Shown piece by piece: positions 49,739 to 60,700 of a stretch of DNA of 64,000 nucleotides. The translations under genes were made by a program, and so were the position numbers. The stretch's first letter is position 1, and each line of letters opens with the position of its first letter. The notes under the pieces were generated by a model. It was not told the origin of the DNA and made no database searches. It was given only the letters and a program-made list of their open reading frames with translations. The DNA comes from Phoronis australis (Eukaryota; Phoronida; Phoronidae), in assembly GCA_002633005.1 (NCBI GenBank), contig NMRA01000101.1:939008-1003007 (forward strand). The letters run 5' to 3'.

Positions 49739-49865
49739 CAGTGTGGCTCAGTGGTTTGAGCCCCCGGACTCCCATTTGAGACACCCGTGTTCACATCGTG
49801 TCTTTACTGGCAGATAATCGAGCATTGCATAAAAGTGCCTCCTGCTCCTCTGAGCTCGGTCTTAC
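49739..49865 (+). repeat. Degenerate tRNA-derived SINE
   Basis: An A-box-like TGGCTCAGTGG (49744-49754) and a weak B box GTGTTCACATC. It is followed by a tail containing CTGCTCCTCTGAGCTCGGTC that resembles the tail of the SINE at 40733. Confidence 0.45.
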
Positions 49866-49915
49866 TTGTGAATGTCAGTGCAAAGGATAGAATGAAAACC
49901 TGGACATAATCCGAA

Positions 49916-50130
49916 AGCGATTTCTGGGGCTGTGCTCATGATATTAAGTTGTCGCGAGCAGTTAGCTCCAGCCTTCAAAGCAGCAATTTCTGGGGCTGTA
50001 GGCCTACTCATTTTATTAGCTGTCGCAAGCGGTTAGCTTCAGCCTTCAAAGCAGCAATGTCTGGGGCTGTGCTCATGCTATTAAGTTGTCGCGAACGGTT
50101 AGCTCATTCCGCCGCCAAAGCAGCAATATT
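49916..50130 (+). repeat. Three-copy tandem repeat, about 70 bp unit
   Basis: Each unit contains TTCTGGGGCTGT, a TATTAAGTTGTCGC-type block, GGTTAGCT and CAAAGCAGCAAT. The last copy runs into the assembly duplication at 50123. Confidence 0.75.
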
Positions 50131-51328
50131 GCCTTTAAGTGAGATCTAGGCGTTTTACTCCAACCAGTTTCAATTCTCACAAAGGACATGAGCGCTTTAA
50201 AAGGTCGAACACGCCTGTGAAGAAAAACGTCGGATTTGACTCCATGCAGAGACGTGGTTTACATTGACTTTAACAAAAATGACAAGAAATGGTATTATTT
50301 AAAAGAAAATCTATAGTACCCAATAGTTATCTGGAGTCGAAACATCAAAACTTTACTTTATTTTTTCTATGAAACCATGACGAGAGACTATCAGTCTTAA
50401 ATTTTAATTAGACATCTCAATAACTTATGTTGAGTCTAAAAACCTATCCTATTTATCCAATTGATTTCAGGACAGCTGTTCAGGCTCAGTTATAAATCAA
50501 TGCGCTCAACATGTTGCGCGTATGAAAGTATATCAATAAGTTGATTTTAACCAAAGTTACCAACAATATAACGCCACGTGGATGATAAAGTCGAGGGTTC
50601 TCGGGGAAGACGCTTTTCTTCGCGAGGAGCTCCCAAGGGGGTGACAAACCCCATGCTGTCGCGCCTTTGTTAGTGGAATTTCATAAAAGGTTTGAAATAG
50701 TGCGCTGCAATCAGACTGTNGCAATATTGCCTTTAAGTGAGATCTAGGCGTTTTACTCCAACCAGTTTCAATTCTCACAAAGGACATGAGCGCAATACTG
50801 TTGCTTTAAAAGGTCGAACACGCCTGTGAAGAAAAACGTCGGATTTGACTCCATGCAGAGACGTGGTTTACATTGACTTTAACAAAAATGACAAGAAATG
50901 GTATTATCTAAAAGAAAATCTATAGTACCCAATAGTTATCTGGAGTCGAAACATCAAAACTTTACTATATTTTTTCTATGAAACCATGACGAGAGACTAT
51001 CAGTCTTAAATTTTAATTAGACATCTCAATAACTTATGTTGAGTCTAAAAACCTATCCTATTTATCCAATTGATTTCAGGACAGCTGTTCAGGCTCAGTT
51101 ATAAATCAATGCGCTCAACATGTTGCGCGTATGAAAGTATATCAATAAGTTGATTTTAACCAAAGTTACCAACAATATAACGCCACGTGGATGATAAAGT
51201 CGAGGGTTCTCGGGGAAGACGCTTTTCTTCGCGAGGAGCTCCCAAGGGGGTGACAAACCCCATGCTGTCGCGCCTTTGTTAGTGGAATTTCATAAAAGGT
51301 TTGAAATAGTGCGCTGCAATCAGACTGT
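50123..51328. repeat. Assembly duplication around n at 50720
   Basis: 50123-50719 and 50721-51328 are almost identical. The second has an 11-bp insertion (AATACTGTTGC near 50794) and a few substitutions. The copies abut a single n exactly at the contig ends, so they are most likely two unmerged alleles or overlapping contig ends, not a biological tandem duplication. Confidence 0.85.
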
Positions 51329-51738
51329 GACTGTACCTGTTCGTGGCAAACAGCAGATCTACGTACAAAAAAGATACGACTAATACTTGGCGAAAAGCAG
51401 ATGACTGTTTACGATAGAGCAAACGGAATCAACACGTGAAGATCAATGCATGTGAACGGTAACTTGATGTAAATCACCAACTTTAAATAAATCTTTACAA
51501 GATTTGAATCCGGTATGTGTAATTGAGAATGTATACGTCAAAACAATAGTCAATTGGATCTTTTAATCATGCACTCGACCAGTTCAATGACCACAATTTC
51601 TATCTGGAAGCCTGCATCAGAATATTTGTTATCTTGTTTCCTCAACATGTCTACGTCTGAAACTCGCAGGCTTTTAATTCAAACTTTTCGACTTGGCGCT
51701 TTTCCCACAAGAATAGTTCGGTTAAAGCAACTGGAACT

Positions 51739-51768
51739 TTGATGGAGTTTCGACTCCTCCATCAAAAT
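51739..51768. repeat. Short hairpin
   Basis: TTTGATGGAG and CTCCATCAAA form a 10-bp stem around a short loop. It lies just outside the left arm of the Penelope-like relic. It could be a terminator-like or element-border hairpin; no further evidence. Confidence 0.4.
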
Positions 51769-51798
51769 CTATCTTTAAAGTTATTAACTGATAGACAT

Positions 51799-52500
51799 TT
51801 GAAAATGAGAGTTGAGAAGAGATTCATGATCTAAATAGTCAACGTTTCGGTTTATTGACATAAAACCATCAACAGGAACCAATTCCACTACGGTCCTGTA
51901 GAAGAAAAGGCATTTGTTGGTACTCTTGGGTTACTCTTGATCGTCTGTTGGGAACTGCGGCAGCATCTGCTAATATCCATGTTGTTTTCAAGCCGTGTAA
52001 CAGACTCCTTCTTTTGTCTAGACTTAAATGTAAATTAGAAATCTACAAAACAGTGGTGTTTCATATTTACCAAATCTATTGTGATGACTTTTATATAGTC
52101 ATTACAACTAGGTTCTTGCGAACTAGAGTCGATGAGCCCCGGGGCATGTTAAAAACCCCAACAGTTCTCTATTTCAGTGTTAACTGATCATGAGATTGGC
52201 TTTTCTGGAGTTAAGATACAAGACAAGTTCAAGCTGTGTATTTGGGAATCTATTCACATCGAACAAACTCATGCTGGTAGTTCACTCAACAGGAATGTTG
52301 TGTCATATGGTTCAAGAGTTATTCTGAACACTGTTTTGTCACTTACCAGTACTACTCATGCGTTGTGATGTTCATTTAGTGTTTTGGTTGTATTGCCGGT
52401 TAGTGACATTGCTTCTGAAGTCCTGATAATGGTTTATGTCAATAAACCGAAACGTTGACCACTTGGATCATGAATCTTTTCTCAGTTTTCATTTTCAACT
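51799..52500 (+). mobile_element. Penelope-like element relic with inverted, hammerhead-like arms
   Basis: The plus strand encodes decayed GIY-YIG pieces in two frames: YQIYCDDFYIVITTRFLRTR at about 52066-52125 and LTDHEIGFSGVKI, WESIHIEQ, SLNRNVVSYG at about 52180-52310. These follow the order of a Penelope-like C-terminal endonuclease, although the YIG itself has changed. Arms at about 51799-51877 and 52420-52499 are inverted copies (roughly 85% alike by eye). Each arm contains a CTG(A/T)T(G/A)A core, a stem GGTTTAT/ATAAACC with GTCA loop, and GAAAC, the layout of a hammerhead ribozyme core. Relic, no full protein. Confidence 0.65.
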
Positions 52501-55500
52501 TTCTCCTGGTACTATAGCCCAAAACTAGTGATGTGGATATTTGTTAAGACTTACACTGACATACGATTACATGTCAAAAGGCATTATATGTATATATTTG
52601 ACACCCACGCAGTCATTTTCTGTCATCTCAGATTCCTCGTCACCATCCGTTGCATACATGAGTTTGTGTTGCTTCCCATTACGCTCGGATGAAAGCCTCA
52701 GCCAGGTCGTTCTGCCTGACTAGATCGGTGGGACTTTCGTTCGCTTGCAATGGGACAGCTGACAACACAATATTCTACCTCCGGCAAGCAGCGCGTGCCT
52801 GACCCACTGACGTACTGACGTGCTGTGCAAATAAATGCCTAGTTTGAATTAACTGGTGATGGAGGTCTTTATTGCATCTAGGAGTTATACAGAGCTATAA
52901 GTTTCTTCGGAGCCATTTCTTCATTCACTAAACTCAACCGCTCAGTGTCACAAAAGCTAAGTTCGGCTACTAACTCTTATCAAAATGTTCGCGTTGTTCG
53001 CTTCTCAGATTAACAAAGTATGGGAGTCTTTTCCTTGAAAGATTAGGCGTATTTTAACATCTCTAGCAACCAATGTCTAATAGACATAGGCTTAGTGAGG
53101 TTAAACATTTATTTAAATTCTCATGCAAAATGTATTATATAAAGCAGACGACATCAATTAGCGTTATAAACCCGCCTTCAGTGAAGCTAACTTCTGACTT
53201 AGAAAAATTACTTTTGTCAAACTAGTCGAAACTAGTTGCTGATTCAGATTTGAAGGGATTTCTGAGCTTAGCAAATTTTCACTGTTTATTCAATGATTGC
53301 TCTAGACCGTGCTCAACAGGTTGGTTTGGACGTCCTTCAGGTTTTATGCGTCGAGCCTCTGATCTCAAGCAAGCTCTTCAAGTATTTCTAACCTGTAATC
53401 TGGCTGAGGAGGCCAACGAAAGGACATGAGGTCAGCTTTGTACCAACAATCTGTCAAGTGGCCTAAGTACAAAGTTACTTTTTGACAGAAGGTCGTTTAT
53501 AGCACCTTATTTATAGCGTATTTTGTCTGCATAAGAATAATATTAAAGTAATAGTATATGGGCGGACACTATCTTTGCCTCACCCACACACTCAAAGAAC
53601 ATCATACCACGAAACCTGAACTCAACTGCACTGACTCAATCCGGCTCTCTTGCACCTGACCGAAAAAATAACACCTAGAAACTGCACTGCCTGAATTTGG
53701 TTGGGTTTTAGATTTTCTCGGTAAGGATCTTCAGTGCGTGGCAAGGTCAGATCATAAGTTTCTGCGATGATATAATGTTTCAGAGGTAGTTGGTATCCTC
53801 CCCCAGTATGAGTAATAGATCGTGCGGAATGACAACTATACAACTCTTCACGTGCTTGCGACGGCTTGCTCTCAGTCCCTTCACGTGTCCTAACTCAACT
53901 GTAGATGCTGCAGCGATGTTGTTTGATTCATTTTAACATTTTCATTCCATTTGAACACGATTTAAGTGTAAGGTTATCGTAATTATAGTTTATCTCTTAT
54001 TTCAATCCTTAGGAGACAACCCAGAGACTCGGTTAAGATTGTTCTTCGTTAAAAGAGACAGATATCGATTAATATGTAGAGTGACTATAGTCTTATTATT
54101 ACAGCACGTGACCGCGTGTGATTTCTTTCTCACCTCTGTAGGAGGCTAAAACACACCTGTAATCACAGCCGACAGGTGATAAAATTTATATGAAGAAATA
54201 TTCTCAGCATGTTGTATATACTGGCGTGCGTGCCTGTTTGTTCGTCAAATTTAAGAGGTATTGACATAGCATTAAAATACAGTGCTGTGATTTTTTAGCT
54301 ATGCTGTTACGTTATCTTAGGATTGATTAACAGTTTTCGTAATTTCAGCTCTTTACATGCGTCTTACTCTGCTCTCAGGGCACTTCTTTTATTGGTCTGG
54401 GCTCTGCAGCCGTTTCGCTTTCAAAGCATAATGTATATGAGATCTCGTGATTGCCATTAATGCCATAATGCCCTGTTATCATGATTGTCCTCAATATCTG
54501 ATTCAAAGTATTTCTGTACTAATTTGTTGGTTTGATATACCTATAATAGAGAACAGCAGGTAACGACCTCCAGTGCAATAGTTGTCGGAGCCTCTTGTGT
54601 CATCATTACGCATCTGTACTCGTTGCCTATGACTTGGATGAGGAACAGCTGTGTGTCGCCTTTCAGTTATCCATACACTGTAATTGTCATTCACTCATAC
54701 ACACCTTTTGTCGACAACGCTGTTTAATTGTCAACGCAACATCTGTTGCACACAGGATAGCGGATACGATAATACGATAATGCATGTAACAGTGTAAATA
54801 CATGTACGACCATGAACAACTAATGATATAGACAGTAAAAGCAAACCTAACTCAAGACATCAACTATGAACGGCAAGCTATTAATACATCATCTATGAAC
54901 GGCAAGCTATTAATACATATAAAATATACAAAGACACGCACGCACGCACGCACGCACACACACACTCACACACACAAACGCACACTCACCAACACAAACA
55001 CACACACACACACACACCCATATACACACTCACACACACCTGACGTATGAATGGTAAAAAGTGTCTGTGAAGCATTAGTATTACTTGCAATAATCTGTCA
55101 TTAAACGAATTCTGCAGATCGCCTGGGACGTTGTTATTAGAGGCTCAGTTTTGGAAAGGTTAGCCAATCGTTTCAAAATTGATGGTCTTCAATGATTTGC
55201 TTGCAGATAAAATTCGTTTCTATCATTCTATCGAAAGATTTGGGGCGTTTTGCGCTTGTGGGCAAAAGGGAGTATTGTTTAACATGTGATGTATGAATGC
55301 AGATACATGATATGACTAGAGGAGACAAGCTGACAGCTTCAAGATAGTCAGTGCCGGCCTCCGACTTGTAGGAGAACATTTCGCCTGAGTACTTTCACCT
55401 GGCAATTTGCTTTCCTTTTGTATGGCTAAATAATTCTAATTATTTAAACAGTTCAGACGTTTTAAGCGGCACATTTTTTGTATAAAAAGAAGTTTATATG

Positions 55501-57655
55501 GATTAAATTAACACTTATGTTGAGCTGTAGAGGGCGCGGTAAACAATAGCATAAGTTCTGAACAGTTGACCTGCAGCTCAAAAAATAAATTCCAGGGGTA
55601 GGCCATGATTGGGGGCAGTTTTGAGGTAGGCGCTGCACGGGCTCTGTGATTATGGTTTGTTTGTCATTGTGAACATTCTGGGAATGAGAAATGACTGCTC
55701 GTTCGACAGTAGAAGCAGTCTTCTTCAAGATGACGGCCTCCTAGAGGTTGCATTAGTTAGAGCATTGTTGAGTGGCGACTGCGGAAATGGAATGCCCTCA
55801 AACAAACCAGAATTGGTAAAAAACTAGTTGGTTGACAGCTCACATTTTTGTAATCTGCAGAAAATTTGTTTTCAGAATCTAGTGTTGGCTTATGTGGCGC
55901 ATTTTCAGGGCCAAGTGATGGTTTTGACGTTGACAGTGCTAATTTTGTGTTTTGCTCCTCTTTCTTAGTCTACATTGCTTCTAAGTAGGAGTGCCGAAAG
56001 GGGCAAAAGTTCGAGACAAAATTGAGTTTCTGTGTTCATCTGTTCTAGGGCTTTTGAAGATGTGAAATGACTCAAAACTTTTCAATCAATGCATACGGTT
56101 TTCTACAGAGTGAAGAAAATGTGGCCAATCCATTGGTGTGTATTCTGCTAGGCAACACCCAGTAAGAACTGTTCTGCGCCCCATTATCACAAACTGAGAA
56201 ACCCATCTCTGGTTTCAGTGGTATTGGAAGATTATACAACTACCCTGAGTACACCACATTAAGAAATCCTTGGCGGATCGATACAGAAAGTAGGTCCTAA
56301 TAAAAGTAAAAGGGTTTAGTCTGGTCATGAAAAAGTAGACAATAAAGAGTATTTAAAAGCAAAGCATGTGTTATACTTTCGCAGTGTTTCCATGGGTATG
56401 GAAATTAAACAACTTGCTGAGGATATTATAAATCAAGTGTAGCCTAGAATTACGAAAATTAATTAATAAGTCAAATTTTTATCAGAACTTGACTAGTGTG
56501 ATTCATTTTGGTTGTTTGATGTAACTTCTATATGTACATCGGTTACAATAGGTCTTATCGCTGAATGAAACTGCATCAGCCTTCATCAAACTACAAACAG
56601 AATTCAGTTTGGTGTACGTTTTACAAAGACATTGTTTAAAAACACATTTCGGTATCCTGATTTTTTAATATCACTGGAAACACATTTTGCCATGTATAAG
56701 ACCATGAATAAGTGAATGGTACCAATACTTCATTAAAAGTATCAATTTCAGATGCAATTTCTTGGCATTACATTTTAGTATACTACTGAAATATTGGAAC
56801 GCTGGAATAGACCAAAATGGGAATTTAGGGGTACAAATTAAACTCAAGAAATCTGGTATTAAATATTGATTAATAATCAACATTGGCCTCTTGTATGTTT
56901 CAATGAACGTGGAATAAGACGACTTTGTGCTCCATTAGTTATATTCTTACGAGACTCACCCACATTGTCCTAATATTGTTACTGTTAATTGTGAAAGCCT
57001 TTTTACAGTACTTCAGAGAGGAGCCGTTGGAGGCCAAGGGAGGGTGTTTTTGGTGGACGAGGGGGCCTACCTTTCTTTGACCGTGATTGTGATGTGGGGT
57101 GATTATCACCAATTAAAAGTCGACGGAAACTGTTCCAAAATTGAGGCTCGCTTTTCCGCTACCTTTCGTAATATTTGCTTCACAGTAGTTCATCACACTT
57201 TTCTTCAATAAACTATCAACAACCTTCTCTTACTTGTTCAGTTGAATGAAACCTAAATTCAGTGCTTCTTTGGAAAAAACATCAACACGGTCCAAATGTT
57301 TGTTTTAAATGTAGTTTCTTATTCAGTGAAATAACATTTTATACAAAATTGCCTTGAAGCTGAAGATAAGCAGTCTAAATTGACAATCACTCTAAAACAA
57401 GTTTTCTCATGAACACCGCGTTTCTGTATTGCTATGTCTTACCGAGTCAGTCACATAAATATTTCCGGACCTTACACTAAGCCTACATGCTAATGTTGGA
57501 TTAAATATGCAGTAAGGTTGCAATTTGCAATAGTTGTCAAATTCTTATTCACTCAGAAAGGGTCACGGCATTTTCACTTTCCGGGATCATTGGGAGGTTT
57601 TCCCGAACTGGGTCGTAGCCCAGAAGAGGCTGTTTGGAGCGGTACACGCAGTAAT
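52501..57655. other. Intergenic stretch between PGAM5 and aquaporin
   Basis: About 5 kb with no recognisable gene. It holds a two-copy repeat (CTATGAACGGCAAGCTATTA, 54864-54915) and the AC-rich microsatellite at 54934-55040. Otherwise I see nothing. Confidence 0.5.
54934..55040. repeat. CA/CGCA microsatellite
   Basis: An ACGCACGC run passing into an imperfect ACACAC run. Confidence 0.9.
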
Positions 57656-57786
57656 TCAGAGTTGTGAAACAGTGCAACCGTTGTTTCTCTGCTCACACCC
57701 TGCAGTGTGCTTCATCATGTGTGGTCTGCTTGTTCCTGAGTCAACAGATATTTCGTTATGATTACTGTCAACAGAGAAGTCTGAAT
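57656..57786 (-). CDS. Aquaporin last exon, cytoplasmic tail (tentative)
   Basis: Acceptor CTTTTCAG above 57786; stop TGA at 57658-57656. The frame that fits the GTGACG donor encodes an acidic tail DSDFSVDSNHNEISVDSG, much like other aquaporin tails. The competing donor GTAAAT would create an immediate stop. Confidence 0.6.
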
Positions 57787-60700
57787 CTGAAAAGACACAA
57801 GTAATGAGATTTTGAAATAAAAAATGCAACTGCAAATCGAATAAACAATGTCACCAAATTAAACATCAAACTAAGCCGGACTAACTACATTTACCAAATC
57901 GTCAAGTATACGTCACCTTCGCCCTCTCTGATTGGTTCTTGCACAGTTTTGAGTTTCCAGATAAACATGAACTCATAAAGCACAGATGCCACAACAGAGC
58001 CACCTAACGGACCAACCCAGTAGACCTGTAAAACATCAGGGTGTCACTGAGACTTACTTCTCAAGCCTACACCAGCGCATTAATTTACTTAGACCCGGTC
58101 AAGTTCTTTCCGCTTGTAACCATATCATGTCATTGTCTCATTAGGCAAAAAAGTATTGGTGGTTCTGGTTTCGGGATCTAATCTTTGTACTCGACATCGA
58201 ACTCGAAATTATTTTTGGCATTTTTTATTTTGTGTTATTGCGAGCTCAAGATAAGTGTCTATTCTTCTGTGCTGGAATACACTGTGGTTTATCCATACTA
58301 GTTTCTAGTTCAAGTTTGTACTTGATGACCACTGGGGTCATCAAGTGCAAACTACGATTAGAAAATTCTTCAAGCTGGCCATGTTTATGCGTCTACTAAA
58401 AGACTAAAATTTCAATGCGTATTTTCGTAATTATAAGCCAGTTTTGTAACAATTACTTTGATGGCGTTTGAAATTATTGGAAATATGTATCATTTGGCTC
58501 ACATACACGAATTTACACAGTTAATATGTTAATATGTCAGTCCAAAGTAACCGTTTGATCGAAATTTCGGTGTTTTGACACAGGTTGATGAAAATCGGGG
58601 AAACATAACGCCAAATAGCGAAGTCCAGATACCCCAGTGCTTTGCACGTTTGCGAATCAAAATGCAATGTAGGCTTATTGATACATAATATATTGATGAT
58701 CATTCGTAGCCATAGAGCTTCTAACATTCGCCCTCACGTGCGCCACAACCACTGTAAACTACTTACCCATTGTATGGACCAATTTCCAGTGTGCACAGCG
58801 GGTCCTAAAGCTATGACTGGATTCATGGTTGCGCCGGTGTATCTTCCCTAAAATCATGTTGAGAATAATTTTCACTAAAAATGGTCCATTATCGACAAGT
58901 GTGCAAAAGGCATCGTTTTAGGTGACATGAAGAGCAGGNCAGGTTGATGAAAATCGGGGAAACATAACGCCAAATAGCGAAGTCCAGATACCCCAGTGCT
59001 TTGCACGTTTGCGAATCAAAATGCAATGTAGGCTTATTGATACATTAATATATTGATGATCATTCGTAGCCATAGAGCTTCTAACATTCGCCCTCACGTG
59101 CGCCACAACCACTGTAAACTACTTACCCATTGTATGGACCAATTTCCAGTGTGCACAGCGGGTCCTAAAGCTATGACTGGATTCATGGTTGCACCGGTGT
59201 ATCTTCCCTAAAATCATGTTGAGAATAATTTTCACTAAAAATGGTCCATTATCGACAAGTGTGCAAAAGGCATCCTTTCAGGTGACATGAAGAGCAGGAT
59301 CCTCCCCCTCACCGGGACGACAAGACAGTCTCTCTTCATCACCCAGAAAAGACCCCCTCATCATTAAACCTAGACCCCTCCTCTCACTACAAGAAGACAC
59401 TCTCCCCTCGTAATAAAAAGACCTGAACAGATGACTTACTCCCTCATTATGAAAAGAAGACTATCGCAAATCATCAAGAGACAAGACTCCCTGTCTCATA
59501 TTGAAAAGACTCACTGCCTCGTCATAAAGAGATGAGGCCCTTCCTTCATAACGAAAAGAAAACCACATCATCATGAAAAAATCTCTCCCCTCGTCATGTA
59601 GAGAAGTCTGCCGCCTTAGCTCATCGTGAGAAGACTCCCTTCCGTATTTTGAAGAGAAGAGTCTCTCCTTTCGCGATGAGGCGAAGAATCCCTCACCTCA
59701 TCGTTAAAAGACTTCTTCCCCTTCCTCACGCATGGGCGGCGCAGCAGTGAAATAAATGTGGGGCTATAGCCCCCCAGCCCCCTATGGTGCGGCGCCCAAG
59801 TCAAGAAGACAAGACTGCAAACGAAACAAAATTTTAATGTCGGTCTGAGGAGAAAATTAACAGCCTTACTTCTGTGCACAGATAGTGATTCTAAAATGTT
59901 TACGCAGATTCCGGAAAAAATGCAAAATGGACTCGCACGAACAGGTCAGCAGACACACTTCTTTTCACATGAGTTGCATTTCCTTTGTCACCCTCAGCAA
60001 TGCTCTCCTCAGCCCGAAAGTAAAATTTTGTTTGAATTCCCTTCATACCTAAAGAATGAAAACTCTGTGCAACAGATGCGAGCGTGCTCGACCGTGAGAA
60101 CTTGAAGTACTACAAGATTTCACTTACCTGCTGAACCCTTTCAGAGGCATGAGGGAAACAATAAAATAAGAGAACGTCCTTACAAACTCTCAAAAAATGG
60201 TGAGGTACATAATAATACACTTCTCCAATAGAGGTCGCAATGTACATGGAGAATGTTCGTTAAGTGCTGCCGATTTAAAGTATTTTTATCAATGGAGTTT
60301 TCATTTTTAAATGCACAAGGGCATGAACATATGCCAACTTTTAAGGTATATATCCCTGCCCTTGTGCATTTTGTTTTACAAAATGGCACACATTACAAAC
60401 AATATGAAGAATGCAGTAGTGACAGTAACACTCGCTCTGAGATGTTTGGATTTTATGGTCGAAAACGCGTTAACAAAATGAAATTTGCAGTTTTCTGTCA
60501 CTCAAGTGATAGCGTGATTGTTCTGGAGCTCGCGCGTCAGTGGGCCCTGACGTGTGAACAAAATTGTTTTCAAATCTCTATTTCACCTTTGTGAGAAAAG
60601 TTATTCTACTCAGAATTTACTTACAAATGACAAAATGGCGACTGTGACTGTCAAGCCTATGTGGATGACAGGCATGTAGACGGATTTGAAACGTTCATCT

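Larger units (their letters stand above)
58581..59298. repeat. Assembly duplication around n at 58939
   Basis: 58581-58938 and 58940-59298 are the same sequence with a handful of substitutions and one 1-bp insertion, meeting at a single n. This is typical of unmerged overlapping contig ends or alleles. Confidence 0.9.

Noticed and set aside
59127-59207. True tandem duplication of an aquaporin exon or mutually exclusive exons
   Set aside because: The near-identical intron flanks and the n at the exact junction fit an assembly overlap.
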